The notes beneath the pieces were generated by a model. The model saw only the letters and a program-made list of their open reading frames with translations, did no database searches and had not been told where the DNA came from. The position numbers were made by a program, and so were the translations under genes. From positions 6,346,501 through 6,410,500 of the forward strand of contig CP107851.1 of NCBI GenBank assembly GCA_036013505.1: a stretch of 64,000 bases of DNA, in the 5' to 3' direction. The stretch comes from Streptomyces sp. NBC_00510 (lineage in GTDB: Bacteria > Actinomycetota > Actinomycetes > Streptomycetales > Streptomycetaceae). Shown piece after piece: positions 15,649 through 28,000 of this stretch (position 1 is the first letter of the stretch; every line of letters starts with the position of its first letter).

Positions 15649-16793
15649 CGTTGTCCTTCATAGGGTCCGGGCGTGGACTGCTGCCAGGCGATCGGCTGGA
15701 GCCTGTCGGCTCCCAGCGGATCCGCGCCCTGCCTGCCGTCCGGCACCGGGGTGCCCCATGCGGGAGTGCCGTCCCAGCCGGTCTGCTGGGGTTGCTGCTG
15801 GTACGGCACCTGCGGTTGCTGCTGGTACGTCGCCTGGGGGTCGGCGGGCACCTGCGGCAGTTGCATCGTGGCGGCCGCGGGATCCATGCCGAGGGTACGG
15901 TCCGGGGCCGGGGGAGGAACAGCCGTGTACTGCTGGGCGGTGGGGAAGTTGGGCAGCGGCGGCAGCGGTTCGCTGTAGGCGCTGGCCAGGCTGGGCCCGG
16001 TCTCCTCCCGGGGCACGGCACGCCGGCGGCCGGAACCGCCCCGGGACGCGGCCCGTTCGCCGCCGAGCTTGCGGTAGGAGGCCGAGCGTTCCCGCGTCTC
16101 GGGGAAGAGCGCCTCGCCACGGGTCCTGCGGAGCCGGTAGATCAGCCCGATGGCGACACCCACCAGGCAGATCCCGTAGGCGACGATGATCCAGGTCTTG
16201 GCGGAGCGGCCGGACTGCAGGCCGTGGATCAGCGCCATGCACCAGGACGCGTAGGCGGTGCTGTGCAGGATGCGCCACCGCACGGGGTGCCGGTTGGCGG
16301 CGAAGACGCTGCGCATGGCGCCCGTGGCGGCGGCGAGGATCATCAGGTAGGCGGCGAGCACGCCGAGGGAGATGAGGCCGTCCCGGCCGGTCACGCCGAG
16401 AGGGAGGAAGGCGCCGGGGGTGGTGACCCGGGCCTCGACGACCTTCGTCGTCACGTGCAGGACCAGGAATCCGATCGCGGCGACGCCCAGACCGCGGTGG
16501 ATGCCCTGGGTGAGCAGGCGTTCGCGGGGCCCGAGGAAGACGGTGTCGGTGGACACCAGACCCCAGATGACGGTGCAGCTCAGGGAGACGAGGGTGAGGA
16601 CGCCGGCGCCGAAGTCCAGGAACGCCCGCAGGTACGGACCCGCGGTGACGGCGAGGACGAGCAGGGCGGCGGCGGTGCCGGCGATCGCCCAGGCGCGGGG
16701 CGACCGTGCGGCGCGAAGGGCCCCGGACAGGATGTCGCTCGCCGGTATCGGGGGGGTCCGGCGACCGTCCGGGGACTGTCGGTTGGTGCGCAT
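15645..16793 (-). CDS. Ferric-reductase-like haem-b membrane protein with Q/P-rich cytoplasmic tail
   Basis: A 382-residue protein with about six membrane helices in the first 240 residues. His residues on two helices (GIHRGLGVAAIGFLVLH and ILHSTAYASWCMALIHGL) are placed to ligate two b haems, as in ferric-reductase/YedZ-type domains. The last 140 residues are soluble and of low complexity (YQQQPQ repeats, Pro/Gln-rich). The NuoF-like partner gene is translationally coupled to it (4-nt overlap) and could feed electrons in from NAD(P)H or ferredoxin. The electron acceptor is unknown. Confidence 0.8.
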   Translation of the reverse strand: MRTNRQSPDGRRTPPIPASDILSGALRAARSPRAWAIAGTAAALLVLAVTAGPYLRAFLDFGAGVLTLVSLSCTVIWGLVSTDTVFLGPRERLLTQGIHRGLGVAAIGFLVLHVTTKVVEARVTTPGAFLPLGVTGRDGLISLGVLAAYLMILAAATGAMRSVFAANRHPVRWRILHSTAYASWCMALIHGLQSGRSAKTWIIVAYGICLVGVAIGLIYRLRRTRGEALFPETRERSASYRKLGGERAASRGGSGRRRAVPREETGPSLASAYSEPLPPLPNFPTAQQYTAVPPPAPDRTLGMDPAAATMQLPQVPADPQATYQQQPQVPYQQQPQQTGWDGTPAWGTPVPDGRQGADPLGADRLQPIAWQQSTPGPYEGQR

Positions 16794-17129
16794 GCGGCAG
16801 ACGCTAACCCGTACGGGTGGCCGGAACGATCGTCTTTCGACAACCCGGGATGAGGATCATTACGAACTGCTAACGTTGGTTTGTTCGGGCTCCGTTCGGC
16901 AAGGATGATCGGTCCTTTACCGGAACGTCCGCTCTCCGGCACTATATGTCCGCATTCCGGATCGGATTGCCGTCCCAATTGCCCTTTCGTGGGCCTTCCT
17001 TGAGTCCTTCTTGGCGAACACATGTCCCTGGCATGAGCTGTTCACCGCGAGAGTGGCGTGGCGGTCCACGCGCGCTGCCGTTTCCGGCGCGCCGCCACTC
17101 CGCGCGAACTTCACACAGCAGGGGGTTTC
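16794..17129. other. Intergenic region between divergent redox and peptidase genes
   Basis: These 336 bases must carry the promoters for the haem protein (minus) and the S53 peptidase (plus). The block 16840-16960 is relatively AT-rich. I see no clear -35/-10 pair, palindrome or convincing small gene; short open frames here lack ribosome binding sites. Confidence 0.5.
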
Positions 17130-19091
17130 ATGAGCTCAACCCGCTCGAGAAAGCGGGCCGGCCTGGCCCTGGCAGCGACACTGCCTCTGGTCGCCGGTGC
17201 GCTGGCGATGGGCATACCCAACGCCCAGGCCGACGCACCGCACGGACGTCACAGCCTCGCCGGCAGCAAGCCGGCCTGGGCCACCGCCAAGGCCGACAAG
17301 GGCGCCACCGCCGACTCGGCCCAGGTCACCCTCCGGGTGTACCTGGCCGGCCGTGACGCCCAGGGCCTGGCCGCCTACGCCCAGGCCGTGTCCGACCCCG
17401 GTTCCGCCTCGTACGGCACGTTCCTCTCGGCGAAGCAGGCCAAGGCCCGCTTCGGCGCCTCCGCGCAGCAGATCGCGCAGACGCGGCAGTGGCTGGAGTC
17501 CTCCGGGCTGAAGGTCACCGGCGTCGACGAGCGCTACCTGACCGTGACCGGCGACGTCGCCGACGCGGAGCAGGCGTTCGGCACCCAGCTCCACAACTAC
17601 GCGAAGGGCGCCAAGACCTACCACGCCCCGACCGGGACCGCCTCCGTCCCCGCCTCCCTGGGCGGCGCGGTGCTCACCGTCACCGGCCTGGACAACTCCC
17701 CGCGGCGCGCGCAGCACCAGGACACGCTGCCGCCGCCCGGCGCCGTCTTCAAGAACTCCGGCCCCTTCTCCACGTACTACGGGTCGAACACGAACAAGAA
17801 GCTGCCGGTCGCCTACGGCACGCGCGCCCCCTACGCCGTCAAGGGCTACACGGGCAAGCAGCTGCGCGCCGCCTACGGCGCGGGCTCGTACAACGGCAAG
17901 GGCGTCACCGTCGCCATCACCGACGCGTTCGCCTCCCCGACGATCGTCGCCGACGCCAAGAAGTACGCCGCCCGCAACGGCGACGCGGCCTACGAGCGCG
18001 GCCAGCTCTCCCAGGTGCTGCCGGCCGACTACCGCTACACGAGCCCCGACGAGTGCGACGCCTCCGGCTGGTACGGCGAGGAGACCCTGGACGTCGAGGC
18101 GGTGCACGCGGTCGCCCCGGCCGCCGACATCACCTACGTCGGCGCCTCCTCCTGCACCGACGACGACCTGCTCGACGCGCTCGGCAAGATCGTCGACCAC
18201 CGGCTCGCCGACATCGTCTCCAACTCCTGGGGCGACATCGAGAGCAACGAGACCCCGGACATCGCCGCCGCGTACGACCAGATCTTCCAGATCGGCGCGG
18301 TCGAGGGCATCGGCTTCTACTTCTCCTCGGGCGACGCGGGCGACAACGTCGCGGCGCACGGCGCGAAGCAGGTCGACACCCCGGCGAACTCCCCCTGGGT
18401 CACCTCCGTCGGCGGCACCTCGCTCGCCGTCGGCAAGGGAGACAAGTACCAGTGGGAGACCGGCTGGGGCACCCTGAAGGCCACGCTGGCCAAGGACGGC
18501 TCGAGCTGGACGGCCTTCCCCGGCGCCTACACCTCCGGCGCCGGCGGCGGCACCAGCAAGCTCTACGCACAGCCCTTCTACCAGCGCGGCGTGGTTCCCA
18601 ACTCGCTCGCGCTGGCCAACGGCGGCACGGTCAAGCAGCGCGTCGAGCCGGACATCTCGGCCGTCGCCGACCCGAACACCGGCTTCCTGGTCGGCCAGAC
18701 CCAGGCCTTCCCGGACGGGTCCTTCCAGTACAGCGAGTACCGGATCGGCGGCACGTCGCTCGCCGCCCCGGTGATCGCGGGCGTCCAGGCGCTGGCGCAG
18801 CAGGCCCGGCACGGCGTGCCGATCGGCTTCGCCAACCCGCTGATCTACGACCGGTACGGCACCGGCGCGTACCACGACGTGACCGACCACCCGCTGGGCC
18901 GCGGCAAGGACCTCGCGGTCGTCCGCGTGGACTACGCCAACGGCTTCGACGCGGCGGACGGCACGATCACCTCGCTCCGCAGCCTCGGCAAGGACAGCTC
19001 GCTGTCCGCGGTCGTCGGCTACGACGACGTGACCGGCGTCGGCACCCCGGCGCGCGGCTACCTCGACTCGTACCGACCGCACCACCGCTGA
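17130..19091 (+). CDS. Secreted S53 (sedolisin/kumamolisin-type) serine-carboxyl peptidase
   Basis: A 653-residue preproenzyme. A basic N-terminus and hydrophobic stretch end at NAQA-DA near residue 34, a Sec signal peptide. A pro-kumamolisin activation domain covers about 40-220. The catalytic domain has E317 and D321 in GEETLDVEAVH, the oxyanion Asp D402 in SSGDAGD, and the nucleophile S543 in GGTSLAAPV. A calcium-site-like end follows (VTGVGTPARGYL). Such enzymes are acid-active extracellular proteases that self-process. GGGGG lies five nt before the ATG. It is a single-gene unit closed by a 17-bp hairpin. Confidence 0.95.
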   Translation: MSSTRSRKRAGLALAATLPLVAGALAMGIPNAQADAPHGRHSLAGSKPAWATAKADKGATADSAQVTLRVYLAGRDAQGLAAYAQAVSDPGSASYGTFLSAKQAKARFGASAQQIAQTRQWLESSGLKVTGVDERYLTVTGDVADAEQAFGTQLHNYAKGAKTYHAPTGTASVPASLGGAVLTVTGLDNSPRRAQHQDTLPPPGAVFKNSGPFSTYYGSNTNKKLPVAYGTRAPYAVKGYTGKQLRAAYGAGSYNGKGVTVAITDAFASPTIVADAKKYAARNGDAAYERGQLSQVLPADYRYTSPDECDASGWYGEETLDVEAVHAVAPAADITYVGASSCTDDDLLDALGKIVDHRLADIVSNSWGDIESNETPDIAAAYDQIFQIGAVEGIGFYFSSGDAGDNVAAHGAKQVDTPANSPWVTSVGGTSLAVGKGDKYQWETGWGTLKATLAKDGSSWTAFPGAYTSGAGGGTSKLYAQPFYQRGVVPNSLALANGGTVKQRVEPDISAVADPNTGFLVGQTQAFPDGSFQYSEYRIGGTSLAAPVIAGVQALAQQARHGVPIGFANPLIYDRYGTGAYHDVTDHPLGRGKDLAVVRVDYANGFDAADGTITSLRSLGKDSSLSAVVGYDDVTGVGTPARGYLDSYRPHHR

Positions 19092-19125
19092 GCCGCACCA
19101 CCGCTGATCAGCGGTGGGAACGGCA

Positions 19126-19169
19126 GGGAAGGGCCCGCACCGGGGGGAACCTCGGTGCGGGCCCTTCCC
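19126..19169 (+). terminator. Terminator of the S53 peptidase gene
   Basis: A perfect 17-bp stem (19126-19142 with 19153-19169) and 10-nt loop, 35 nt after the peptidase stop and 22 nt before the leuS leader peptide. Confidence 0.9.
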
Positions 19170-19190
19170 GCTCTGCGGTACCCTGACCCC

Positions 19191-19229
19191 ATGCGTGCCG
19201 TACGCCTTCTGCTTAGCAAGCCGCGCTGA
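19191..19229 (+). CDS. Leader peptide MRAVRLLLSKPR of the leuS attenuator
   Basis: Thirteen codons encode a 12-residue peptide with three consecutive Leu codons (CTT CTG CTT, 19206-19214). It has no Shine-Dalgarno; a -10-like TACCCT at 19179-19184 would place the transcription start at the ATG itself, so it is probably translated as a leaderless message. It is followed by two hairpins and then leuS. This is the layout of ribosome-mediated attenuation in which scarcity of Leu-tRNA stalls the ribosome. The peptide itself should have no other function. Confidence 0.75.
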   Translation: MRAVRLLLSKPR

Positions 19230-19276
19230 CCACGATCGATGTCAGTGCGGCGCCCCTCCTGTGCGAGGGGCTTTTT
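19221..19276 (+). promoter_or_regulatory. leuS attenuator: pause hairpin plus Rho-independent terminator
   Basis: A 10-bp hairpin (19221-19230 with 19241-19250, one G-T pair) begins within the leader peptide stop region. It is followed directly by GCCCCTC / GAGGGGC (19252-19258 with 19265-19271) and TTTTT (19272-19276), a canonical terminator. A T-run is rare in this genome and argues for function. A ribosome stalled on the Leu codons would alter folding and allow read-through to leuS. I could not identify the exact antiterminator pairing. Confidence 0.75.
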
Positions 19277-19357
19277 CGTTTCCGCAGTTGCGCAGGCAGA
19301 TGTCCGTACGGCGGCCGGGCCGCAGGCCGTCATGACAGCGATGGAGTACGAAGGACG

Positions 19358-22213
<2,856 letters not shown>

Positions 22214-22315
22214 TGGCGTGCCGGCGCGGTGACGCGCTCGGTCTGATGGGCTGATGGCGTGCTCGGCTCGGGCCTGATGCCCGGCTGATCGCCCGGTCGG
22301 TGCAGGTCGGTGTAA

Positions 22316-22354
22316 GGGGCGGGTAGGGGTTCTCCCGGAACCCTTGCCCGCCCC
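22316..22354 (+). terminator. Imperfect terminator after leuS
   Basis: GGGGCGGG (22316-22323) pairs with CCCGCCCC (22347-22354). An inner GGGGTTC-type arm pairs imperfectly with GAACCC. It lies 100 nt after leuS. Confidence 0.55.
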
Positions 22355-22436
22355 CGTCCGTTTACGGTGGGCATACAACCGATCGAGCAGATCGGGCCGG
22401 TCGGACGGACCGGGCCGACCGGGCAGAGGAGCCGCC

Positions 22437-23081
22437 GTGGATGTCGCCGTCGCCGTGATCCTGCTGCTCTTCGCCTCCTTCGTGGCGCTCGGTGTCGTCG
22501 CCGCGGTCAAGACGGCGCGGGCGGTCAAGCGCGGGGTGGAGCGCACCAGCATCGAGGCCCGCCGCGTGGTCGAGGACACCGGTCTGAAGGCCCGCCGCTA
22601 CAGCCGGCCCGGGCCCGCCGGGAAGCTCGCCGAGCTGCGCCTGGCGCTGCGTACGTCCGTCACGAGCACGGAAGCGGCGCTGGAAGGGCAGGCCGCCGTC
22701 GACCCGTCGCTGAGCGAGGCCGTCGCGCTGCTCGCCAGGCTGAGCTCCCACGCCCGGGAGCTCGACGCGGAGCTGCGGCTGCTGGAGCGCGAGCCCGACC
22801 GCTCCCGCATCGCGGCCCGGATCGGCGAGCTCCAGGAGCGCACGCGGCGCATCACCCACTCCGCGGACTCGCTGCGCTGGGCAGCCCAGGACCGGGCCCG
22901 CCGCTTCGCCGACGACGACCTCGCGGCGCTGGGCCGCGACATCGACCTGGAGGCCGGGGCGTTGCGGCACTGGGCGCCCTCGGCGCTGCCGGAGCCGGAA
23001 CCGGAACCGCGCACTCAGCCGGGGATGCGGCGCGAGCGGATGCCCGAGCCGGGCGCCGGGCAGCCGCCCAAGGCGCTGTGA
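22437..23081 (+). CDS. Single-pass membrane protein with coiled-coil cytoplasmic domain, unknown function
   Basis: A 214-residue protein. Residues 2-22 (DVAVAVILLLFASFVALG) form one N-terminal membrane helix. The rest is Arg/Glu/Leu/Ala-rich helix (about 30-180) likely to be coiled coil, ending in a Pro/Glu-rich tail. I know no enzyme motif in it. The GTG start is chosen because GAGGAG lies six nt upstream; the longer frame to 22344 has a proline/arginine-rich extension without a site. Its place after leuS is conserved in Streptomyces as far as I recall. Confidence 0.75.
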   Translation: MDVAVAVILLLFASFVALGVVAAVKTARAVKRGVERTSIEARRVVEDTGLKARRYSRPGPAGKLAELRLALRTSVTSTEAALEGQAAVDPSLSEAVALLARLSSHARELDAELRLLEREPDRSRIAARIGELQERTRRITHSADSLRWAAQDRARRFADDDLAALGRDIDLEAGALRHWAPSALPEPEPEPRTQPGMRRERMPEPGAGQPPKAL

Positions 23082-23183
23082 GGGGCCGGGCGCGGCCGGG
23101 ACGGGCCCCGGGGACGTTCACCAGGGTTCACCTCGGCGGAGCCGTACTGTCGCCCGGCCTTCGGCGCGGGTAACCTCCCGCAC

Positions 23184-24029
23184 ATGTCGTCCCATGTCGC
23201 TATCGTCACCGATTCCACGGCCTACCTGCCGCAGGAGGCCCTGACCCGGCACCGGATCACCGTGGTGCCCCTGGCGGTGGTGATCGGCGACGAAGCGCTG
23301 GAAGAGGGCACCGAGGTGTCGGCGCCCGCGGTCGCCCGCGCCTTGCAACGCCGCAAGCCCGTCACCACGTCGCGGCCGAGCCCCGAGGAATTCGCCGCCG
23401 CCTACCGCGCGGTGGCGGAGTCGGGCGCGACCGAGATCGTCTCCCTGCACCTGTCGGCGGAGTTCTCCGGCACCTACGACGCCGCGCTGCTCGCGGGGGC
23501 GGACGCGCCCGTGCCGGTGCGCGTCGTGGACACCGCGATGGTCGCCATGGCCCTCGGGTTCCCGGTGCTGAGCGCCGCCGAGGCGGCGGAGGGGGGCGGC
23601 TCCGCGGACGAGATCGTGGCGGCGGCGGAGAAGCGGGCGTCGGACACGTCGGCGTACTTCTACGTGGACACCCTGGACTACCTGCGCCGGGGCGGACGCA
23701 TCGGCGCGGCGCAGGCGCTGCTCGGGTCGGCGCTCGCGGTGAAGCCGCTGCTGCAGCTGGACGAGGGCCGCATCCAGCTGCTGGAGAAGGTGCGTACGGC
23801 CTCCAAGGCGCTGGCGCGGCTCGAGGAGATCGTCGTCGAGCGGGCGGGCACCCGTCCGGTGGACATCGCCGTCCACCACCTCGCCGCCGCGGACCGCGCG
23901 TCCGCCCTGGCGGAGCGGCTGCGGGCGCGGGTCCCCGGGCTCAACACCCTCGTCCTCAGCGAGGTCGGCGCGGTGATCGGCGCCCACACGGGGCCCGGGC
24001 TGCTGGGGGCGGTCGTCTCCCCGCTGTGA
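23184..24029 (+). CDS. DegV family fatty-acid-binding protein
   Basis: A 281-residue DegV protein. It has the N-terminal VTDSTAYLP, the substrate-site region KPVTTSRPSPEEF, the LSAEFSGTYDAA and VVDTAMVAMALGF motifs, and DTLDYLRRGGRIG. DegV/FakB proteins bind a fatty acid for phosphorylation by a FakA kinase; no fakA is in this window. The length is normal for the family. It lies directly upstream of comEA, with two DnaA-box-like sequences between. Confidence 0.93.
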   Translation: MSSHVAIVTDSTAYLPQEALTRHRITVVPLAVVIGDEALEEGTEVSAPAVARALQRRKPVTTSRPSPEEFAAAYRAVAESGATEIVSLHLSAEFSGTYDAALLAGADAPVPVRVVDTAMVAMALGFPVLSAAEAAEGGGSADEIVAAAEKRASDTSAYFYVDTLDYLRRGGRIGAAQALLGSALAVKPLLQLDEGRIQLLEKVRTASKALARLEEIVVERAGTRPVDIAVHHLAAADRASALAERLRARVPGLNTLVLSEVGAVIGAHTGPGLLGAVVSPL

Positions 24030-24048
24030 CCCCTTTCGGGTGACGGGG

Positions 24049-24075
24049 TTATCCACAACCTCTGGACAATCCACA
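24049..24075 (+). promoter_or_regulatory. Pair of DnaA-box-like sequences upstream of comEA
   Basis: TTATCCACA (24049-24057) matches the canonical DnaA box exactly, and CAATCCACA (24067-24075) matches it at seven of nine. The two are in the same orientation, 18 bp apart, 52-78 nt before the comEA start. Role is not established. Confidence 0.45.
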
Positions 24076-24126
24076 GGACTTGCGCAAGATCATCTTGTTG
24101 GCGCCGGTCCGCCTACCGTCCCTGAC

Positions 24127-25071
24127 ATGGGATCGACCACCGCAACTCCTCGCCACCGCAGGCACCCGTCCGCACGCGTGCCCGCACCCGGGCCCGCCGC
24201 CGGCGCGGTCCGGGAACGGGCCGCAGCCCTCTTCGACCGTCCGCCGGCCCGTTCCGCGCCACGGGGTGGGGCGGGCGCGGCGGCACCAGATCCACCGGAA
24301 CGACCGGATGCGCCGGAGCGGTTGGCCGTGCCGGAACGACCGGCTGCGCCGGGGGCGCCGGATCCGCCGGGACGCCGCACCGGGGGCGCCTGGCGCCTGG
24401 CCCTCACCGAGCGCCTCCCCACCTGGCTCTCCGTCCGCTGCGGCATCGAGGCGAAGACGGCGGCCGCCCTGGCCGTCGTCCTCCTCGTCGCCGTCGCCTT
24501 CGCGGTGCACCACTTCTGGACCGGCCGGCCGTGCACCGTGGCGGTGCCGCCGGTCGCCGCGGCGCTGCCCGCCGCGGCCGAGGCCCCCGCCGCCGCGCGG
24601 GCTTCCGCCGCGGCCGGGTCACGGGCGCCGAGCCCCGCGCCGGGGGCGAAACCGGTGCTGGTCGTGGACGTCGCCGGCAAGGTCAGGAGGCCGGGGTTGC
24701 GCCGGCTGCCCGAGGGGTCCCGGGTGGCGGACGCCGTGGACGCCGCCGGGGGAGCGCTGCCCGGTACGGACACCAGCGCCCTGAACCTGGCCCGCCTGCT
24801 GGCCGACGGGGAGCAGATCGTCGTGGGCCGCCCCGCCCCGCAACCGGCCACCGGGGGCGAGGGAACCGCCGCGGCGAGCGGTCCGGTCAGCCTCAGCGCC
24901 GCCACCGCCGAGCAGTTGGACGCCCTGCCCGGTGTGGGGCCGGTGCTCGCCCGGCACATCATCGACTACCGCGGCCGGCACGGCGGTTTCACCTCCGTCG
25001 AGCAACTGCGTGACGTCAACGGCATCGGGGACCGCCGGTTCTCCGATCTCAAGCCACTGGTCACCCCATGA
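24127..25071 (+). CDS. comEA: ComEA-type competence DNA-binding protein
   Basis: A 314-residue protein. A long Pro/Ala-rich, disordered N-terminus (1-95) is followed by one membrane helix (AALAVVLLVAVAFAVHHFW, about 117-135). An SLBB domain follows (VDVAGKVRRPGL to NLARLLADGEQIVVG). The C-terminal helix-hairpin-helix DNA-binding domain has LPGVGPVLARHIIDYR and LRDVNGIG. ComEA proteins bind extracellular dsDNA for ComEC. The ATG at 24127 is taken as the first Met after the intergenic boxes. Its stop overlaps the comEC ATG (ATGA). Confidence 0.93.
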   Translation: MGSTTATPRHRRHPSARVPAPGPAAGAVRERAAALFDRPPARSAPRGGAGAAAPDPPERPDAPERLAVPERPAAPGAPDPPGRRTGGAWRLALTERLPTWLSVRCGIEAKTAAALAVVLLVAVAFAVHHFWTGRPCTVAVPPVAAALPAAAEAPAAARASAAAGSRAPSPAPGAKPVLVVDVAGKVRRPGLRRLPEGSRVADAVDAAGGALPGTDTSALNLARLLADGEQIVVGRPAPQPATGGEGTAAASGPVSLSAATAEQLDALPGVGPVLARHIIDYRGRHGGFTSVEQLRDVNGIGDRRFSDLKPLVTP

Positions 25072-28000
25072 GCGCGCCCCGCCCGGCGGTGCACGCGGCG
25101 GCCGCCTCACCCCGGGGCGCGTCGAACCCGCGCCAGGAGGGCCCGCCGGACCTCCGTCTGGTGGCCCCGGCCCTCGCGGCCTGGCTCGCCGCGGGCGTCG
25201 CCCTCGCGGCGCCGGGGCGAGCCGTGGTGGGGGCGTGCGCGCTGGTCGTCCTGGTGGCGCTCGCGTCGTTCGTACGCCGGTGGACGTCGGTGGCCACCGT
25301 GGCGCTCTGCGCGGCGGCGTCCGCGGCCGTGGCGGGACTGCACTCCGCGGACCTGCACCGTGGCCCGGTGCCCGCCCTGGCGGCCGAACACGCGCATGCG
25401 AGGGTGGAGTTGCGGCTGACGGCGGATCCCCGGCTGATCCGCCCGCAGGTGCGCGGGGCCGTCCGGGCGCCGGACGCGGTGCTGGTGGAGGCCGAGGCCG
25501 TACGCGTGGCGGCAAGGGGCACGACGACCGCCGTCCGCACACCGGTGCTGCTCATCGCCCGGCAACCCGCCCGTACCTGGCTGACGTTGCTGCCCGGCAC
25601 ACGCGTCGAGGCGGAGGCCCGGCTCGCCCCGGCGGCGGGGCCGGGCGACCGGATCGCCGCGGTGCTGTCGGTGCGAGGGCCGCCGCGCGTCGTGGGGCCG
25701 CCCGGCCGTGCGCAACGTGTGGCCGGCGGACTCCGCGCGGGGCTGCGCGAGGCCACCGAGGGCCTGCCGCCCGACGCCCGTGCCCTCCTTCCCGGGCTGG
25801 TCGTCGGGGACACCTCCCGTATCCCGGTGGAGTTGCACGACGCGTTCGAGGCCACCGACCTGACCCATCTGACCGCGGTCAGCGGTTCCAACCTCTCACT
25901 CGTGCTGATCCTGCTGATCGGTCCGCCCGGTCTCGCGCTGCGCGCCGAGCGCGGCGGCCTGGCACCGCGGCTGGCCCTCCCGCTCCGTGTGACGGCTGTG
26001 CTCGGGGGAGTGCTCACCGTGGCCTTCGTCGTCGTGTGCCGGCCGGACCCGAGCGTGCTGCGCGCGGCCGCCTGCGGGCTGATCACCCTGCTGGCCATCG
26101 GCACGGGCCGCCGCCGCAGCCTGCTGCCCGCGCTGTGCGGGGCCGCCCTGCTGCTGCTCCTCCACGATCCCTGGCTCGCCCGCTCGTACGGCTTCGCGCT
26201 GTCCGTGCTGGCCACCGGTGCGCTCCTGGTCCTCGCCCCGCGCTGGAGCACCGCCCTACGGCACCGGCGGGTGCCACCGCGCCTCGCGGAGGTCCTGGCC
26301 GCGGCGGCGGCCGCACAGGCGGTGTGCGCCCCGGTGGTGGCGGTGCTGGCCGCCCACGTCAGCCTGGTCGCCGTCCCCTGCAACCTGCTGGCGGAACTCG
26401 CGGTGGGCCCCGCCACCGTCCTCGGCTTCGCCGCCCTGGCCGCGGCGCCCTTCGCCATGCCCGTCGCCAAGGCCCTCGCCTGGGTCGCGGGCTGGCCCGC
26501 CGGCTGGATCGCGGCGGTGGCCCGGCGCGGCGCCGCCCTGCCCGGGGCGACGCTCGACTGGCCCGGCACCTGGGCGGGCGCCCTGTTGCTGACGGCCGTC
26601 ACCGTGGTGGTGGTCGCGGCGGGGCGCCGCCTCCTGCACCGTCCCTGGCTGTGCGCGGCCGCCGCGCTGCTGCTCGTGCTGGCCGTCGTACGTCCCGCGC
26701 CGCTGCCCCGCTCGGTGACCGGCTGGCCGCCCCCGGCCTGGCGGCTGGTGGCCTGCGACGTCGGCCAGGGCGACGCTCTGGTGCTCTCCGCGGGCGACGG
26801 CGCCGCCGTCGTGGTGGACACCGGCCCGGAGCCCCGCCTCGTCGACCGCTGCCTGCGTTCGCTCGGGGTCACCGCGATCCCGCTGCTCGTCCTCACGCAT
26901 TTCCACGCCGACCATGTCGCCGGCCTCCCCGGGGTCCTGCGCGGCCGTTCCGTGGGCGCGATCGAGACCACCACCCTCGACGAACCCTCCGACCAGGCCG
27001 CCTTCGTACGCCGTCAGGCGGCCGCCGCCCGCGTTCCCCTGCTGCGCGCGACGCCCGGGGAGCGCCGCCGCCTGGGCCCCCTCGACTGGCGTGTGCTGTG
27101 GCCTGCCGTGCCCTCCCTCTTCGCGGGCTCCGACGGTGCCAATCCCAACGACGCCAGCGTCACCCTGCTGGTCCGCACCGCAGGGCTCACCGTGCTCCTC
27201 CTCGGCGACCTGGAGCCCGCGGCCCAGCACGCGCTCCTGACCGCCGTCCCGGACCTCCCGCGCGTCGACGTCCTGAAGGTCGCCCACCACGGCTCCGCCT
27301 ACCAGGACCCGGCGCTGCTGGCCCGCATCCGGCCCCGTCTCGCGCTCGTCAGCTGCGGGGCCGGGAACCCGTACGGACACCCGTCGCCCCGGACCCTCGC
27401 CGCGCTGCGCGCCCAGGGCGCCACGGTCCTTCGCACCGACCGGGACGGCCCGGTCGCCGTCCTGGGCGACCGGGAGGACCTGCGGGCCGCCGCGACCGGT
27501 CCGTCGCCCGTCGCGGAGCGGGCCGTCCGGGGACGGCGAAGGGCCCGCACCGGTGCACGACCGGTACGGGCCCCACGGGTGCCGGGGACGGGCGGCTCAG
27601 GCGTCCTCCAGGCCCATCTCCTCCTCGGGCACGGAGATCACCCAGCGGGTGCTCTGCCGCGGCCGGAGGTAGAAGAGCCAGTAGGCCAGCGAGGCGGCGA
27701 CGATCACACCGGTGATCACCAGGTCCTGCGCGGTCTGCCGGGTCAGCACGTACGCCAGCACGACGACCAGCAGCAGCGGCACCGCGGGCCACAGCGGCAT
27801 GCGCCAGGCCGCACGCGCCTTGTGCCCGGCGCGGCGCGAGCCGAGGGCCGCGAGGGCGACGACGATGTACATCGCGGCGACCGCCACACCGGTGACGCCG
27901 CTCAGCGTCTCCACCGGCACGAAGCACAGCACCGCACCCGGCACGCCCACCGCGAGCGTCGCGATCCACGGGGCGCCGAACCGCTTGCTCAGCGTGCCGA

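Noticed and set aside
16917..17114. 65-residue minus-strand frame between the haem protein and peptidase genes
   Set aside because: No ribosome binding site, no recognisable motif and non-coding codon bias; treated as intergenic.
24932..27715. Second long plus-strand frame overlapping comEA/comEC
   Set aside because: Arg/Gly/Ala-rich shadow frame; comEC in frame 25068 has all expected domains.
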